Shown piece after piece: positions 52,307 through 63,329 of a stretch of DNA of 64,000 nucleotides. The translations under genes and the position numbers were made by a program. Within the stretch, counting starts at the first letter, position 1, and each line of letters begins with the position of its first letter. The DNA comes from Lepisosteus oculatus (taxonomy: Eukaryota; Chordata; Actinopteri; Semionotiformes; Lepisosteidae). Under the pieces are notes generated by a model, which did not search any database, was not told where the DNA came from, and saw nothing but the letters and a program-made list of their open reading frames with translations. The DNA lies in NCBI RefSeq assembly GCF_040954835.1, contig NC_090696.1, positions 59,922,222-59,986,221 of the forward strand, read 5' to 3'.

Positions 52307-55300
52307 CTGTAGAGATAAATCGTAGCAAAGGGGTTAATTCACCCTTTTATTGTCTGAATTTCTGAAAATAGCAACACTAAAAGGAGATCTGTAGCTTTCA
52401 AATAACCAGTAATGGTACTGTTGAAAACTCCAAAATAAGTTTGTATACCTTACCTAGATATACACTTATTTAGAAGTTTAAGCAAAGCCAAATTTTTTCT
52501 TAAATGTAACCACCTCCCTTACATTTGCCAGAATTCATCATGCTGTACAAATGTTACATTACAAACAGGTTTGAAAATATCTATTTTTTAAAAAAAGCTT
52601 TTAGTCCATGCGGTAGAATTTCCCCGTCCGCGACGGATTTTCCTCACATTTTTCCAAGGGATTTCCTTTCTCTACCACAAAACGAATTTATTAAATTCAG
52701 TAATAGTAATACAAAAGCTACAACAAAATCAAAATCCTAGCTATGGTGGTACAGGAAAGCTTTTTGTCAGAAACTAAACTGGAAAGATTGAAAATATGAA
52801 AAACTGTCTTATTGTGGAATATTACTAATATTGTTCTGTTTACTCTGTTTATGAAACTGAGATCTGATATCATACATTTCCCCTTCAAGTGATCCATCAA
52901 AAACCCCCACAGCAAAACATTTAAAAGAAATCTGTCCCTTAAGAAGAAAACACCAAGGAAAACTGGATTTTTTCATTTTGTATTTTTTTATCTGGCTTTA
53001 TACACTGACCTGACAGAAGATTTATCATTCTGACAGGTCAAAAGTAAGATGTGATTTAATTCTAATGAAGCAGTTAACAAAAGTAAAATGTAAAATGATC
53101 CAAATTATTAGTCGCCAGTTAATAATAATTTCTGAGTAACAGAAACTTATTGAGAACATCTTTAGTTAACAACTTGAGGGTTTTTTTGGTCATTCTAGAA
53201 TTCTACATCATCTTAGTTACAAGTACAAGTACACAGCCACCACCACACTCATTCAAGGCCCCTCAGGACAATTCCGGATCACCCAGAAAGCATCTTGTAC
53301 CTCCAGCAACCTTATTTACTGTATCTCTTGCAGTAAATGCCCAGCCATCTACATTGGAGAAACAGGAAGGAGACTCGGAGACCGCTTCAGAGAACACGTC
53401 AGGGCTGTGAAGATTAAAGATCTCTCCAAGCCCATTGTTTCTCATTTCACCTCTGACGGCCACGACCACTCTAATCTCAAAGACGGTTTTCCGAACTCAT
53501 ACATCAGAAAGACCACCGAAACTAAAATTATTCTGCAGTTAGGATCACACATTCTCCCTTCCCTTAACGACAGATTACTGTTCTTTTAAATTTTCTCCAT
53601 TCATTGGAAGTTTCATTTCACACCTCTCTGCACCCATTCTGACTTCACACCTCTTGATTGGCCTCTCTTTCTGTCCCCTGCTCCCGCCTCTCACTCCTCC
53701 TCCCTCCCAACCTTTGTTCTCCCGCTACTTTACCTTTGCCTACTGCCCTGTCTCTCTCACACCTGAAGAAGGCTCCAAGGCCGAAACGTTGTGTTCTCTT
53801 TCTTCTTTTTTCAGCATGGAATAAACCTATTACTTGTTCCTTTGCAGCCTACGCATGCCGACGCAGCTACCCACCTTAGTTACACTGATACAACAAACAT
53901 TTGTCAAGGGCTGGTTGAGACTAGATATCATATGTTCAAGTAGCACTGTAACTTTTCAACCATTATTTTAAATATAAATATTTCAACATGTATCGCGTAC
54001 ATCAAAGTAACCAATTAGTGTAGTCTTGTCTGCTAGTTTGAAAATATTATACCCATACAGTACATCAAACTGTTTTTATACAGCTGAAACAACTATATAA
54101 GAATATCCAAGTGCCATTCTGTGAAGAGGCAGTTTTAGTTACCTTCAAATGTCACAAACAGCAAGACCACAAGGAATATTTTCTGTCCATTTCTTACCCG
54201 TCTGTTGGTGAGTGACCTGAGTAGAGACTGGTCCAGATGTGTCTTCCCTCTCACTAGACATGGCTTTCTGAACAATGTCTACTGCTTTATCGTTGCCCAT
54301 GGCCTTCAGGCCTTCCAGGAGCTCCTTCATGGTGCCACCAGACACCTGACCGAGGAGAAACAATTCAGTTCAGAACATCAAAACCTGGGGTGACCAGAGA
54401 AGACTTTCCCAAGCTTGCACAGTCAACTGACTAGAAACAGAGTTTCACTAGAGAAGGGAACTGGAATTCACCTACAGCACTTATCATTATTTATTTTCTT
54501 ATTGTGGTATTACGCAGGAATTAATACACTTTGAGACTTCTGGAAAAAATTGAATTTTTACTATATTTTGAACTGTGCATTCATGTTCTATAACTGAAGT
54601 GTGCTTCACTCATCAACACTGCAAAGTAATTTCCCATAATTTGACTTCTGTGTTCTGAGTACGTTTATTTACAGAAACAGGGACAGCCTTGGAGCAAAGG
54701 TTTTATGTACTTATGCGCGAGTCATCGCTGGAAATTTTATGAGATATATGAAAGTAAAAACCATCACGAGGGGAGAGCCGACTTAAAAAAGACCCTTTTA
54801 CTCTTTTATCGGTGTTTACAACCTAGATCCACAGTCTGTAACTTGGAAAGTGGGAAAATTATAATTACCAATACTGACTTATTTAGTACATGTCTATAAA
54901 GAAGACACAAGTGGATTCCAACCCAGGCATTATAAACTGTGTTTTTACTCTAAGGGCAATTCAACATGGTTTCACGCTTCAAATAATATTTACAAGGAAA
55001 TGGGGTTATTTACCGCAATTCAAGTCAGAATAAGAGTCACAGTTTGGAATACCCCCCCCCATTATGAAATATTCCGCAGCTCTAAAGCAAAGGGAGTAAG
55101 TCCTGGGCTTGCACACCTTGTAGCTGTCCAGTAGTGTTTTGGCTGGGGAAGGGCTCAGCCTGAAGGCACTGGACAGGATTCCTAATCCTAGGTTTTGAGC
55201 CAGGGCCTCCCAGTTATTTGCAGGCTGCTCCAGGACTTTGCAAAGTTCTAGTTTGGTTTGTTCATCGAGATGTTTCATGTCCCCTAGGATAAAAAAAAGG

Positions 55301-58300
55301 TGCATGCAGGTTGTAGCCCAGAACAATGGAAACTCATTAAAGCAGATTAATTAAAGCTCTTCACTACTTTAAGGGATTAAAGAAAAATCCGACAAGACAA
55401 AGTTAAGTCAAATTATGATGTTTCACTTATTGTCTCGATTTGTCATTTCTTAAGCTCTGCACAAAATATTAATTTACTACTTAAATTAGCACATATTTTA
55501 ACTTCTCTTAAAAAAACCTAAAAACTAAAACTTCAATCTGATATGCCTAGGGTGCGTATTTGTAGATATCTTCCACTGGAATTGCATAAGAGACTATGGT
55601 GATCTATGACTTTCATACTTTGTTCTTCAAATTTAAATAAACTGAATTGATTTCTTCTTCAAGTCTTCAAATTAACTACTTTTGAGAGTTTTCAATTTCC
55701 AAATCACAGTGATGTGAAATGCAAAAGCAATACAGTAGGATATTGCTATATATGTCCATATTGTCCATATATATGTCCATACAGCCTCCCTAACAATTAA
55801 CAGATCCAGCTTGCTGGTATTTGTGGACTGAAGTATTTTAAAAAAACGCTTTTGTTCAGAATACATAAAAATGAAGCATAATGATCATGAAATTAATAAC
55901 CTGTACCCTAATTACGTTAATACACTATACACATCACATTAGGATATATACAGACTGGAATTTATATATTTAATTTCTAGCAGAATCATATAATTTAATT
56001 ATAGGAACAAGTAAAGGTTTATTCCATGCTGAAAAGAGAAGAAAAAAGAGACAACATTTTTGCTGTGGAGCCTTCTTTCTTCTCTTTTCAGCATGGAATA
56101 AACCTTTACTTGTTCCTTTGCAGCCTACGCATTCTGACACAGCTATCTACTTGAACTAATTTATGATAGTTGTTACAGATGAACATCCAGTGTTACTCTT
56201 ATCTGTATTTTACTAAAAGTGTGGAAGTCGGTATAAAAATCACAAAAATAAACACTTTTAATGAGTTGTTATTTTCTCTGAAACTAATATGCAGAACACA
56301 CTTTGCTTTGCATTAAAATATTAGAAACAATTATCTAATCAAAATCACAACAAGGACAGAAATTCAGAATTCAGAAGTTTTACCTTGAGGGAGTGAAACG
56401 ACAGTTTTTGAATCTGGCTGATACTGTTTACCATTCAGAAGATCATAGATCTGTGAACAAGCAACACAGAAAGGAGCGTTGAGTGAGAGATTTTATATAT
56501 ACTCTGTACAAAAACTCACTTTCACTAATTGTTACTGTATATCTAATTTCATAATTGTGTTTAGAAATACTGTGTATATACATTTCTAGAATGGTACAGT
56601 AATTTTTTATTTATTCATCAAATGGAATTTAGTCATAGTGACCATTTATAAAAGAATATTAATGGAATAAAACTTAAAATTAGCAGCTGTGCTTGTAAAT
56701 TGAATATGAATATTAGGACCTACAAAAATAACATTTTTTTTACTTTATCTCAGACAAAGTGATCTATAGTTTCTGCCTCTCGCCATGCTGCTTTAAAGGA
56801 CATTTCTCATTCGTTTAATCATGTTTTTAACTTTCCTCCCTTTGATCCAGTTGTCTGATGCTTGACAGCTCACCTCAGAAGACATGGCCATGTCTAAGGG
56901 GGTTGTCCCTGGCACAAACCCTTCGTCTTCCTCCTCTTCCTCTAGGTGACATTCATCATCTACGTCATAAAGGGGCTCAGAGTTCTCCTTGTGGGGGTCA
57001 GCCCCTGCAGACACCGAAAAGCGTATGTTAGTCATCTGGTGAGATCAAGCCTCATGTGGGAGACCACCCACCCCCCATGGAGTATGGGTGATTGCAGGTG
57101 AATCATGGCAAATTATGTGTCAGAAAATATCGACCTCCTAATTGATGGGCACTCTTAACTACTGTAATTAAGGTGGTAAGCATGATGCTGCTGAAATGTC
57201 TTCAGCACCACTTCCAGCTTTATTTTCTTTCAGTTTATTGTCTGAAAATAATCTGCTCTGTTGGCTGTTTTATCTAGGAACCTTTATGTAAGTTATTTCT
57301 TGACATTAAGTTGAGTTAAGATGTCCAAAGCTACTGGGATGGGAAAGCTCCAAGGAAAACCATATTGCAGCTACAAGTGTAGGTGGACCAATAGGTGGTG
57401 CACTTCCATCTAAAGGCCCTTTGGAATCCTTTGGCATGAAGAGAAATGTTATATAAATATAAATACCATTATTATTTACTATCATTGAGAAAAAGCATTA
57501 CTGATATGGAAAAACTGAGACTACTATAAAAATTGTTATAGTAAAGCTCAAAGCAAAGATTTTGTTCTGCAAAGGATTCAGTTTTTTCAAGCTTGTCTTC
57601 AGTTTAAATCAAGTGCAGTAGTATAATTCTTTGTTTAGTTGTCTGTCATCCGGTACATACGAGATGAGTTACTCTGCACCAAAATTAACAGACAAGGAAC
57701 ATATCATAAAAGGGATGGGCAGATTCATAGTAATTTCCTTTCCTTCTTCCAAACCAGTAAAACTTGACTTTTACCGGCGTAGGGGAAAAACCAAACTCTG
57801 AAGCAGGAAACCACATCTTAGTATTTCTGTCTGAACTCTGTTCTTGCAGGAGACCCTGATGTATTTAGATTCACCAAGAGCACGGAAAAGTCAAGCACCT
57901 ACCAGCTGCCATTAGAAGAGCAGTCAGTTTCATAGAGCCTTTTCCTGCGGCGATATGGAGTGCTGTAGACCCATTGTATGTGCAGGCGTCCACATGTGCA
58001 TTTCCCTACAGAGAGATAATGAGCTTTTCACTTTTATGTTTCTGTCTGATATGGGTATCTCACAGTCTAATTTAATGTTTCTGTAATTTTTCTAAATGGG
58101 TATCCCCTACCAGCAATTTATACTCAAACCTCCCGCCACAGTCCAATCAAGATCAGCAGATCTCCATAACCTTAACCCATGTTCATATACTTCGACAAAC
58201 TGTCCCTATAACTATCCATTCTGTGTTAGAAAAAATGTTTTTTACCCAAATATATTGACTTGGAGAAATGTAGCAGCTCAAATCTGAAATTCAAAATATG

Positions 58301-61300
58301 AATGGTCTGAATTTTTAAGTGCTATTGAATTCTGTTTCATATTGTCAATAATGTTTCTGGATTTAAAATCTACAAATAATTTGGTGCCTGCAGCCTGTCG
58401 AGGTTTTTAAGTACCCAACATTGATTTAGTGCTGTGATGTAAAGCAGAGAGGACATGTACAGATTAATAATAAAGTATCAGAAGACTAACTATAAAAACA
58501 GAATTAAATTCAAAGTATGCAAAAATTGAAAAAAACACAATGTGTTATAAAATCATTGAGGATACACTGTTTACAAGCAGTCCGATTTTTACAATACTGT
58601 TTTTTGCAGAAAAACAATATTGATTTTATTAGTCAGTATTCATCCAGGTTAGCTTCTAAGTACCCTGATGTACCTCCATTATTCATCAAGACATATACAC
58701 CTACAACATACATTGTTCAAATGGGACTGTGAACTCCTGCAGAACTGCAGAAACACTTTCCAGGAAAGACCATTAGAACTGATACAGCAAAGGCACACAG
58801 TTTTGTCTTCTACGCAAATCTTAAAAATCAGGGGACGTATACTTTAAACTTTGAAGTTTAAATTTTTACACCCTTCAAAGAAAAGCCATGAAAAAAAATG
58901 TCTTTGGTGAACATCACGCCACAGATTACCTCGAGAAGCAGGCAGCCAGCTAAGGAGACATTCTCCAGTTCCACAGCAAGGTGCAGGGCAGTCCTCCCAG
59001 AGCTCTGCTCACAGGCGTCAACATTTGCTCCAAATTCAATCAGCTGCCGGAGGCACAATATGCTGTTGGCCAGGACTGCCAAGTGGATAGCATGAAATCC
59101 TGTGGACAGGAAGAGTAGTGCTGAAGAAACATGCACATGAAATCAAATACAGTAGACTCAAGTTGTAGGCAGCACAAAGGTTCCTGACATAGTGTGTACA
59201 CTAAAAATCACGTATAATCAGAAAACCCCCATAGACCCCCCTCCACCAAACAAGTAAAATCAAATCAATAATGCATTAGTATGTGTACGTACTGTATGTA
59301 GTTTAAAGTATAATGAAAACAGAAATACAGTACTGTACAGTATGCAAAATAGATCAATTTTACAATAACAAAATGCAGGGAACACAGCAGGTCCACAGCT
59401 CTCATAAATAGCTTTCTCTCCGTCTCCATTTGCCTGAATTGAAGAACTAACCAAACTGGTCAAAATCTCAATTTTTAACTCCATTTTTCTTGACCTGCCC
59501 TTCCCATTCGTACTTCTTCCTTTCCCCTTCATGCTGTACTTGACTTCCCCTTCATAGGACAAAATCATTTAGCTAATATTAGTGCTATAAGTTCCAATGT
59601 GTAATTTAATGCCTCTCACCAAAAATAGATTCCAATGAAACAATTTACCCTTTTCTATGCTATGGACCACTGGCCTTGATGTTGATTTACTTTAAAAATA
59701 GAAATAATTTAATGAAGCAAGCCAAGACCAATTTAATACCGTTCTTTTGCTGTTTCTTTTATTAATGTTATTTTAGGTTCAATTGTAAGTATCAATATTA
59801 ACCACATGAGTTTAAAGGGGAACTTTTCTATTAAGTCATTGTGGAAGTATTGTTATACTATAAAAAATTCCATAGTGCCATAATGATAATCCCAAAAATA
59901 GGTCCACTCAGTGCAACCTTCTGATCTAGAAAAGATGCCTTCTGTGAGTATAAGATTGAGACATATAAGAAAGGCTGACATATTCTGACACATTACACCC
60001 ACTTCACAGTCTTAAGGACACATTAAATCATCCCTAAAAAATAGCTGAAGACTCAGGCTAGGAGCAGCACGTCTTTAATTTAAAAAAAAAAAGATTCCCT
60101 AGATTTACACAAAGAGCTTATCATTTGTTCAGTTTCAGTAAATGCTCATTTTTAACTTGGTATGTATTTAAGATAAAACTAGATGTAGAATAATAACCAC
60201 GATCAGATAACTTTGCTTAAATTTGATTAGAACTGTGAAGGAAGTTTTGTTAAAACTCTGGGAAACAAATTCTAAATTATAGGATTTGAAGTCCATAGCT
60301 CAACCTATGTGTTGAACTGCAGCTGAAGACAACACACTGTGATTATGAAGCTTCATCCATTATCAAAAAGCTGTTCCCAGTAAGGTTCACTGCAACCTGA
60401 AGTTAATCTTGGAAGCATAAAATGCCCCGGCTCTATGCACCAGTCCATTGCAGGACAGACGCAAACACTGAGAGAACCACAAGGTGACAATTGCGAGTCA
60501 CCAGTCTCCTACAGCAGCACATTTTTTGTAGGCAGGAGGAAAATAGAGCACCCCGAGAGCTGGAAAGAATTTATACATGTAAATTCCATACGGCATGCAT
60601 CCCAGGCCTGATCTGAACTACATTCATTGTGGTAGTATGACTATATTATAATAGTGCAAAGTAAAACCAAAAGAATAGGCTTTTCTTCTCAACTTGCACT
60701 ATCAGACAGCAGCATCATAATTGCCTCATTTTGCTACTGTCCCGAATGTTGCCTGATTTTTATCATGTATTGAATGTATCCGTCTTGCTTGCCTATGATT
60801 AATGCCATTTCCTGACTCACAAGATGTGTTTTTCTTGTTTCTTGTTTCACGGCCTTTTACAAAATTACTGCTACTCCCAAATTCAGAACCATAAAAAATT
60901 ATAATGAGGGCTAGAGGAATAAATTATTATACCACAGTTTCACACGCAGTTAGTGAAAACTCTACTAAAATGCTAACATCATATACTGTAAAACATCATA
61001 CTGAATTTTAGTACAGTTTTCACTAACTGCTCATGGGGAAAGATTTTTATGTTAATAAAAGAATACTGAAATTATTGCATACTTTTTCACAGCACTGTAA
61101 ATCTCCCATGCTTTACGTTCTAAAGATTCTGATATTCCCTGAACATCCCGAGGCTGGATTGAAAACAGTAAATCCGCAATCAACTGGAACCCCTTGGACT
61201 CTAGTAATCTTCATCTGTGTTGGTGTTTATTTAATCTGCAACATGAATGCATTATATTGTATACTGAAACCCTGCATCGTACAGCATTAAGATGCTGCTT

Positions 61301-62832
61301 ACCTGCAGCATTGGGGAGGTCAATGAGTTCAGCTGCATCCTTATGTTCCAGCAGCAGGTTCAAAATCTTCCCTTCTCCTTCTTTGGCAGCGAGGTGAAGA
61401 GCAGTGTTACCGTGACGATCTGTGAGGCTCATATTCGCACCGGCTTTGAGCAGAGCTTCCACTGCCTCTGCCTGCTTGGTGATAACCGCCAAGTGCAAGG
61501 GTGTCTGAAACGATGGCCTTCGTGTCAGTCAATGGCTTTTCCCCATACCGTCTAATCTCTAGTACTTTTAATAAAGCGGGAGCAAAGAAACTAAAGATAG
61601 AAATTCCTTCATTTATTCATTCATTTTTTCGACCCAAGAGAAAACAACAACTTACCTTTCAGGAAAAAGCAACTGTTCTAAACCTTAAAATTTAGATTAG
61701 CTTTACTGGTGACAGTTCAGAGCTGGTCTGGAGTAGACATGGGCAATCACACTTGATAAAGGGACCACACCTGGTAGAGATCGTTTCTCATGCTCAGAAC
61801 ATCATCTCCTGGGAGGGCAGAAATGACTTCAGCCAAACTCTTCACAGCATCGGTCCTGCTGTGGATTACCCCGAGGTGCAAGCCCCTGGAAAGAACAGTA
61901 AAACACGACTGGATTCAAGACTGATGTACGATTTAGCTGATATCTATATATATTTGTACACAGGTGGCATGTATGTGGTTCCCTTGAAAAAGGGGACTGT
62001 TGACTTACGTGTCCCCGTTCTCATCCTGGACAGCCAGAAGGGGGCGCAAGACGGCCAGCAGCATCTTCACGTCCCCCGTGACGGCGTAGTTAAAAAGCGC
62101 CTCGGCGTGACGCTGGGCCAGCTGCATGGCCTTTTCTCCGAAGAGCAGGTCTGGAAAGAGAAGCCACACAACATCTCTGCCACGGAGCAAAAAAAAAAAA
62201 CTAAGATGTCTAAAATATGCTGCATGAACAGCTGCGGTAGCAAGTACTCCGCACACCAGGGGGGTTGAAAAACAGGGCTCACCCTATTTCAAAGGAGCAC
62301 CTTTGAGAGGGCGGACATTGTGAAAGAACATGAAGCACATGATGAGCAAAGCACAAACACAGTAGTGTTTGAGAAAGGCCTGATAAAGGCTTTCATGAAA
62401 AAGGCTACTGCAGTCACTCTGCATAATGGTGGCAAATAAATCAATAAGGTAAAAACAGCAATAATCACCACCTTATTATGGAAAAGTTCTGAGTAATACA
62501 GCAAACCCGATATTTATGTGCAAGTTTGTGAAGAAGAGTTAATTTTCAATTTCAAAACTGAGGGATAATTTCCAAATATATATATAGAAATAGGCTTATT
62601 TTATTCCTTCCAATGAACAACTTGCCTGCGGTAATTTCCTCTTCTTCTGCTGATGCTGGGTCTTCAGTAGGGCTTGAGTCTTCTGTAGAGCTGGATTGCT
62701 CTACCTTCGGGGGTAGCTTGATCTCCTCCGATGCTTGTTGACCACAAATCTGTACAATTCCTGCAGTCGCTGGGTCTTCGTCTGTATCACTGTCGCTGTC
62801 ATCTTCTGCATCATCAGTCGGGCCTTTAGAAG
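52095..62832 (-). CDS. NFKB1: NFKB1 (p105/p50 precursor), C-terminal 11 exons, partial gene
   Basis: Transcribed right to left. The exons are 62832-62626, 62150-62009, 61885-61771, 61504-61303, 59099-58930, 58005-57903, 57004-56874, 56450-56384, 55283-55117, 54345-54198 and 52306-52095 (stop TAA at 52097-52095). They total 1664 nt, 553 residues plus the stop, with phases compatible at every junction. p105 is the precursor of the p50 NF-kB subunit. Its C-terminal half retains Rel dimers in the cytoplasm like an IkappaB and is destroyed after IKK phosphorylation. In order I see an acidic Ser/Glu-rich linker, ankyrin repeats, a death domain, and a tail with [13 protein letters not shown]. The Rel homology domain and the glycine-rich hinge are upstream, outside the window. 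One intron is GC-AG. No frameshift or premature stop is seen. Confidence 0.95.
52307..53189. other. NFKB1 last intron, right part, no feature recognised
   Basis: AT-rich intronic DNA between the last exon and the Penelope-like fragment. No coding feature is supported. Confidence 0.5.
53190..53880 (+). mobile_element. Penelope-like retroelement 3' fragment with GIY-YIG endonuclease domain
   Basis: It lies in the NFKB1 last intron, opposite to the gene. A + frame ending TAA at 53587-53589 reads [12 protein letters not shown], then [20 protein letters not shown] and [18 protein letters not shown]. This is the Cys-rich motif followed by a GIY-YIG core, in the order typical of Penelope-like elements. 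[17 protein letters not shown] follows. The reverse transcriptase is absent (5' truncation). The non-coding tail has CCTGAAGAAGGCTCC, then GGCCGAAACGTTGTGTT (53762-53794), and ends near 53880 (GCCTACGCATGCCGACGCAG). Confidence 0.85.
53881..54197. other. NFKB1 intron, no feature recognised
   Basis: Short AT-rich intronic remainder before the death-domain end exon. Confidence 0.5.
54198..54345 (-). CDS. NFKB1: NFKB1 exon, end of death domain
   Basis: It reads [20 protein letters not shown] then [12 protein letters not shown], the last helices of the death domain. A divergent Ser/Thr/Gln-rich linker follows ([13 protein letters not shown]). The donor is G|GTAAGA, phase 1. Confidence 0.94.
54346..56003. 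other. NFKB1 intronic DNA flanking the death-domain exon, no repeat recognised
   Basis: Apart from the exon at 55117-55283, this is AT-rich intron. A C9 run at 55052-55060 and short ATATGTCCAT repeats at about 55751-55781 are the only simple features seen. Confidence 0.45.
55117..55283 (-). CDS. NFKB1: NFKB1 death-domain exon
   Basis: It reads [20 protein letters not shown], then [20 protein letters not shown] and [14 protein letters not shown]. It aligns with the p105 death domain ([29 protein letters not shown]), which binds TPL2/MAP3K8 regulators and IKK in mammals. The donor is AAG|GTGTGC. Confidence 0.95.
56004..56160. repeat. Inverted pair of Penelope-like 3' ends (perfect 41-bp arms)
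   Basis: The arms at 56004-56044 and 56076-56116 are perfect reverse complements; each begins or ends with GGAACAAGTAAAGGTTTATT. The right arm and its continuation (GCAGCCTACGCATTCTGACA) match the 3' end of the Penelope-like fragment at 53.8 kb. The left arm is the same end inverted. The 31-base spacer holds an eroded copy of the GAAAC-containing motif. Confidence 0.88.
56384..56450 (-). CDS. NFKB1: NFKB1 short linker exon
   Basis: It reads [20 protein letters not shown] then PQ, matching human VFDILNGKPYEP. At 67 nt it is the smallest exon in the window for this gene. The donor is G|GTAAAA. Confidence 0.92.
56874..57004 (-). CDS. NFKB1: NFKB1 exon with acidic insert and last ankyrin repeat
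   Basis: It reads [20 protein letters not shown], then [20 protein letters not shown] and SSE. The human counterpart has a shorter acidic stretch ([20 protein letters not shown]). The donor is GAG|GTGAGC. Confidence 0.95.
57005..57902. other. NFKB1 intron; possible LINE/SINE tail at 57330-57480
   Basis: The stretch ending GAAATGTTATATAAATATAA then ATTATTATT resembles the 3' tail of L2-mobilised elements, but I cannot identify a body. The rest is plain intron. Confidence 0.35.
57903..58005 (-). CDS. NFKB1: NFKB1 ankyrin exon
   Basis: It reads [20 protein letters not shown], then [15 protein letters not shown]. The human counterpart is [24 protein letters not shown]. The donor is G|GTAGGT, phase 1. 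Confidence 0.95.
58006..58929. other. NFKB1 intron, no feature recognised
   Basis: AT-rich intronic DNA; nothing else seen. Confidence 0.5.
58930..59099 (-). CDS. NFKB1: NFKB1 ankyrin exon (two repeats)
   Basis: It reads [20 protein letters not shown], then [20 protein letters not shown] and CLLLE. It matches human [24 protein letters not shown] almost exactly. The donor is GAG|GTAATC. Confidence 0.96.
59100..61302. other. NFKB1 intron with one reverse SINE
   Basis: Long AT-rich intron. Besides the SINE at 60350-60610 I see no recognisable feature. Confidence 0.5.
60350..60610 (-). mobile_element. Degenerate V-SINE-like element, reverse orientation
   Basis: GCTTCATCCATTATCAAAAA start, then CACCAGTCCATTGCAGGACA, CAGGAGGAAAATAGAGCACC and ATTCCATACGGCATGCATCC match the reverse complement of the SINE body and head. 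Moderately diverged. Confidence 0.65.
61303..61504 (-). CDS. NFKB1: NFKB1 ankyrin exon (two repeats)
   Basis: It reads [20 protein letters not shown], then [20 protein letters not shown] and [18 protein letters not shown]. Two classic ankyrin TPLHLA/TALHLAA motifs are visible. The acceptor is TTTCAG and the donor CAG|GTAAGC. Confidence 0.96.
61771..61885 (-). CDS. NFKB1: NFKB1 ankyrin exon
   Basis: It reads [20 protein letters not shown], then MRNDLYQ, aligned with human VLHLAIIHLHSQ...MRNDLYQ. The donor is CAG|GTGTGG, a weaker than consensus site. Confidence 0.94.
62009..62150 (-). CDS. NFKB1: NFKB1 exon with first ankyrin segment
   Basis: It reads [20 protein letters not shown], then [20 protein letters not shown] and NGDT. 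The human counterpart is [27 protein letters not shown]. The acceptor is TTTCCAG and the donor AC|GTAAGT. Confidence 0.95.
62626..62832 (-). CDS. NFKB1: NFKB1 acidic-linker exon (14th if numbered as in human)
   Basis: It reads [20 protein letters not shown] and later [20 protein letters not shown], a low-complexity acidic segment between p50 and the ankyrin repeats. The right border (acceptor TACTGCAG) is tentative. AAAG at 62826-62823 is an alternative acceptor in the same phase, which would shorten the exon by 9 bases. The donor is CAG|GCAAGT, a GC donor. Confidence 0.78.
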
Positions 62833-63329
62833 CTGCAGTATTGAAACACTGCTTACAACAAAATCAAAGGCAATCCTACCCTCTACAGCACAATGTTTTG
62901 AACTTTTCTGACTTCAGGTCCCCTTTTCAAGGGATCCTTCTCAATCATGATATAAACATTAAACAAAACTGTACCATAACTAATGATATTATAATATTTA
63001 GAAGCAAATCTGCTATACAGCATAAATACCAGCTCCAATGTAAGAATGTAAATTTTCATACCCAGTTAGGTCTGAAATAAAAACTTGGCTTTTATTGCTG
63101 AGAAATGCCTGTACATCTGCCTGACAACATATTGTGGACTGTGAAGCGCTGGAGAGATTTTCTTAAGTAATGAAATGATAAATCAGGTGTATGTGGAAAA
63201 CACACTGAAAGAAATGTGAAAGGTGCTTATTAAAACAGTGGTTTTCTTGGTTCACAACACAGTCTGTATCTATTTCACCTTTTAATTACCATTTGGGATA
63301 TTGTGGAGCCTAAAAGATACTTTGATCTA
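62833..63329. other. NFKB1 intron, no feature recognised
   Basis: Intronic DNA up to the Tc1-like element. I found no earlier NFKB1 exon here. Confidence 0.5.

Noticed and set aside
53150..53410. 86-residue + frame overlapping the Penelope-like fragment
   Set aside because: It is out of frame with the GIY-YIG reading frame and is a shadow.
62823..62831. Alternative acceptor (AAAG) for the first NFKB1 exon in the window
   Set aside because: It keeps the phase, so it cannot be excluded, but TACTGCAG is the better acceptor; recorded as uncertainty in that exon.
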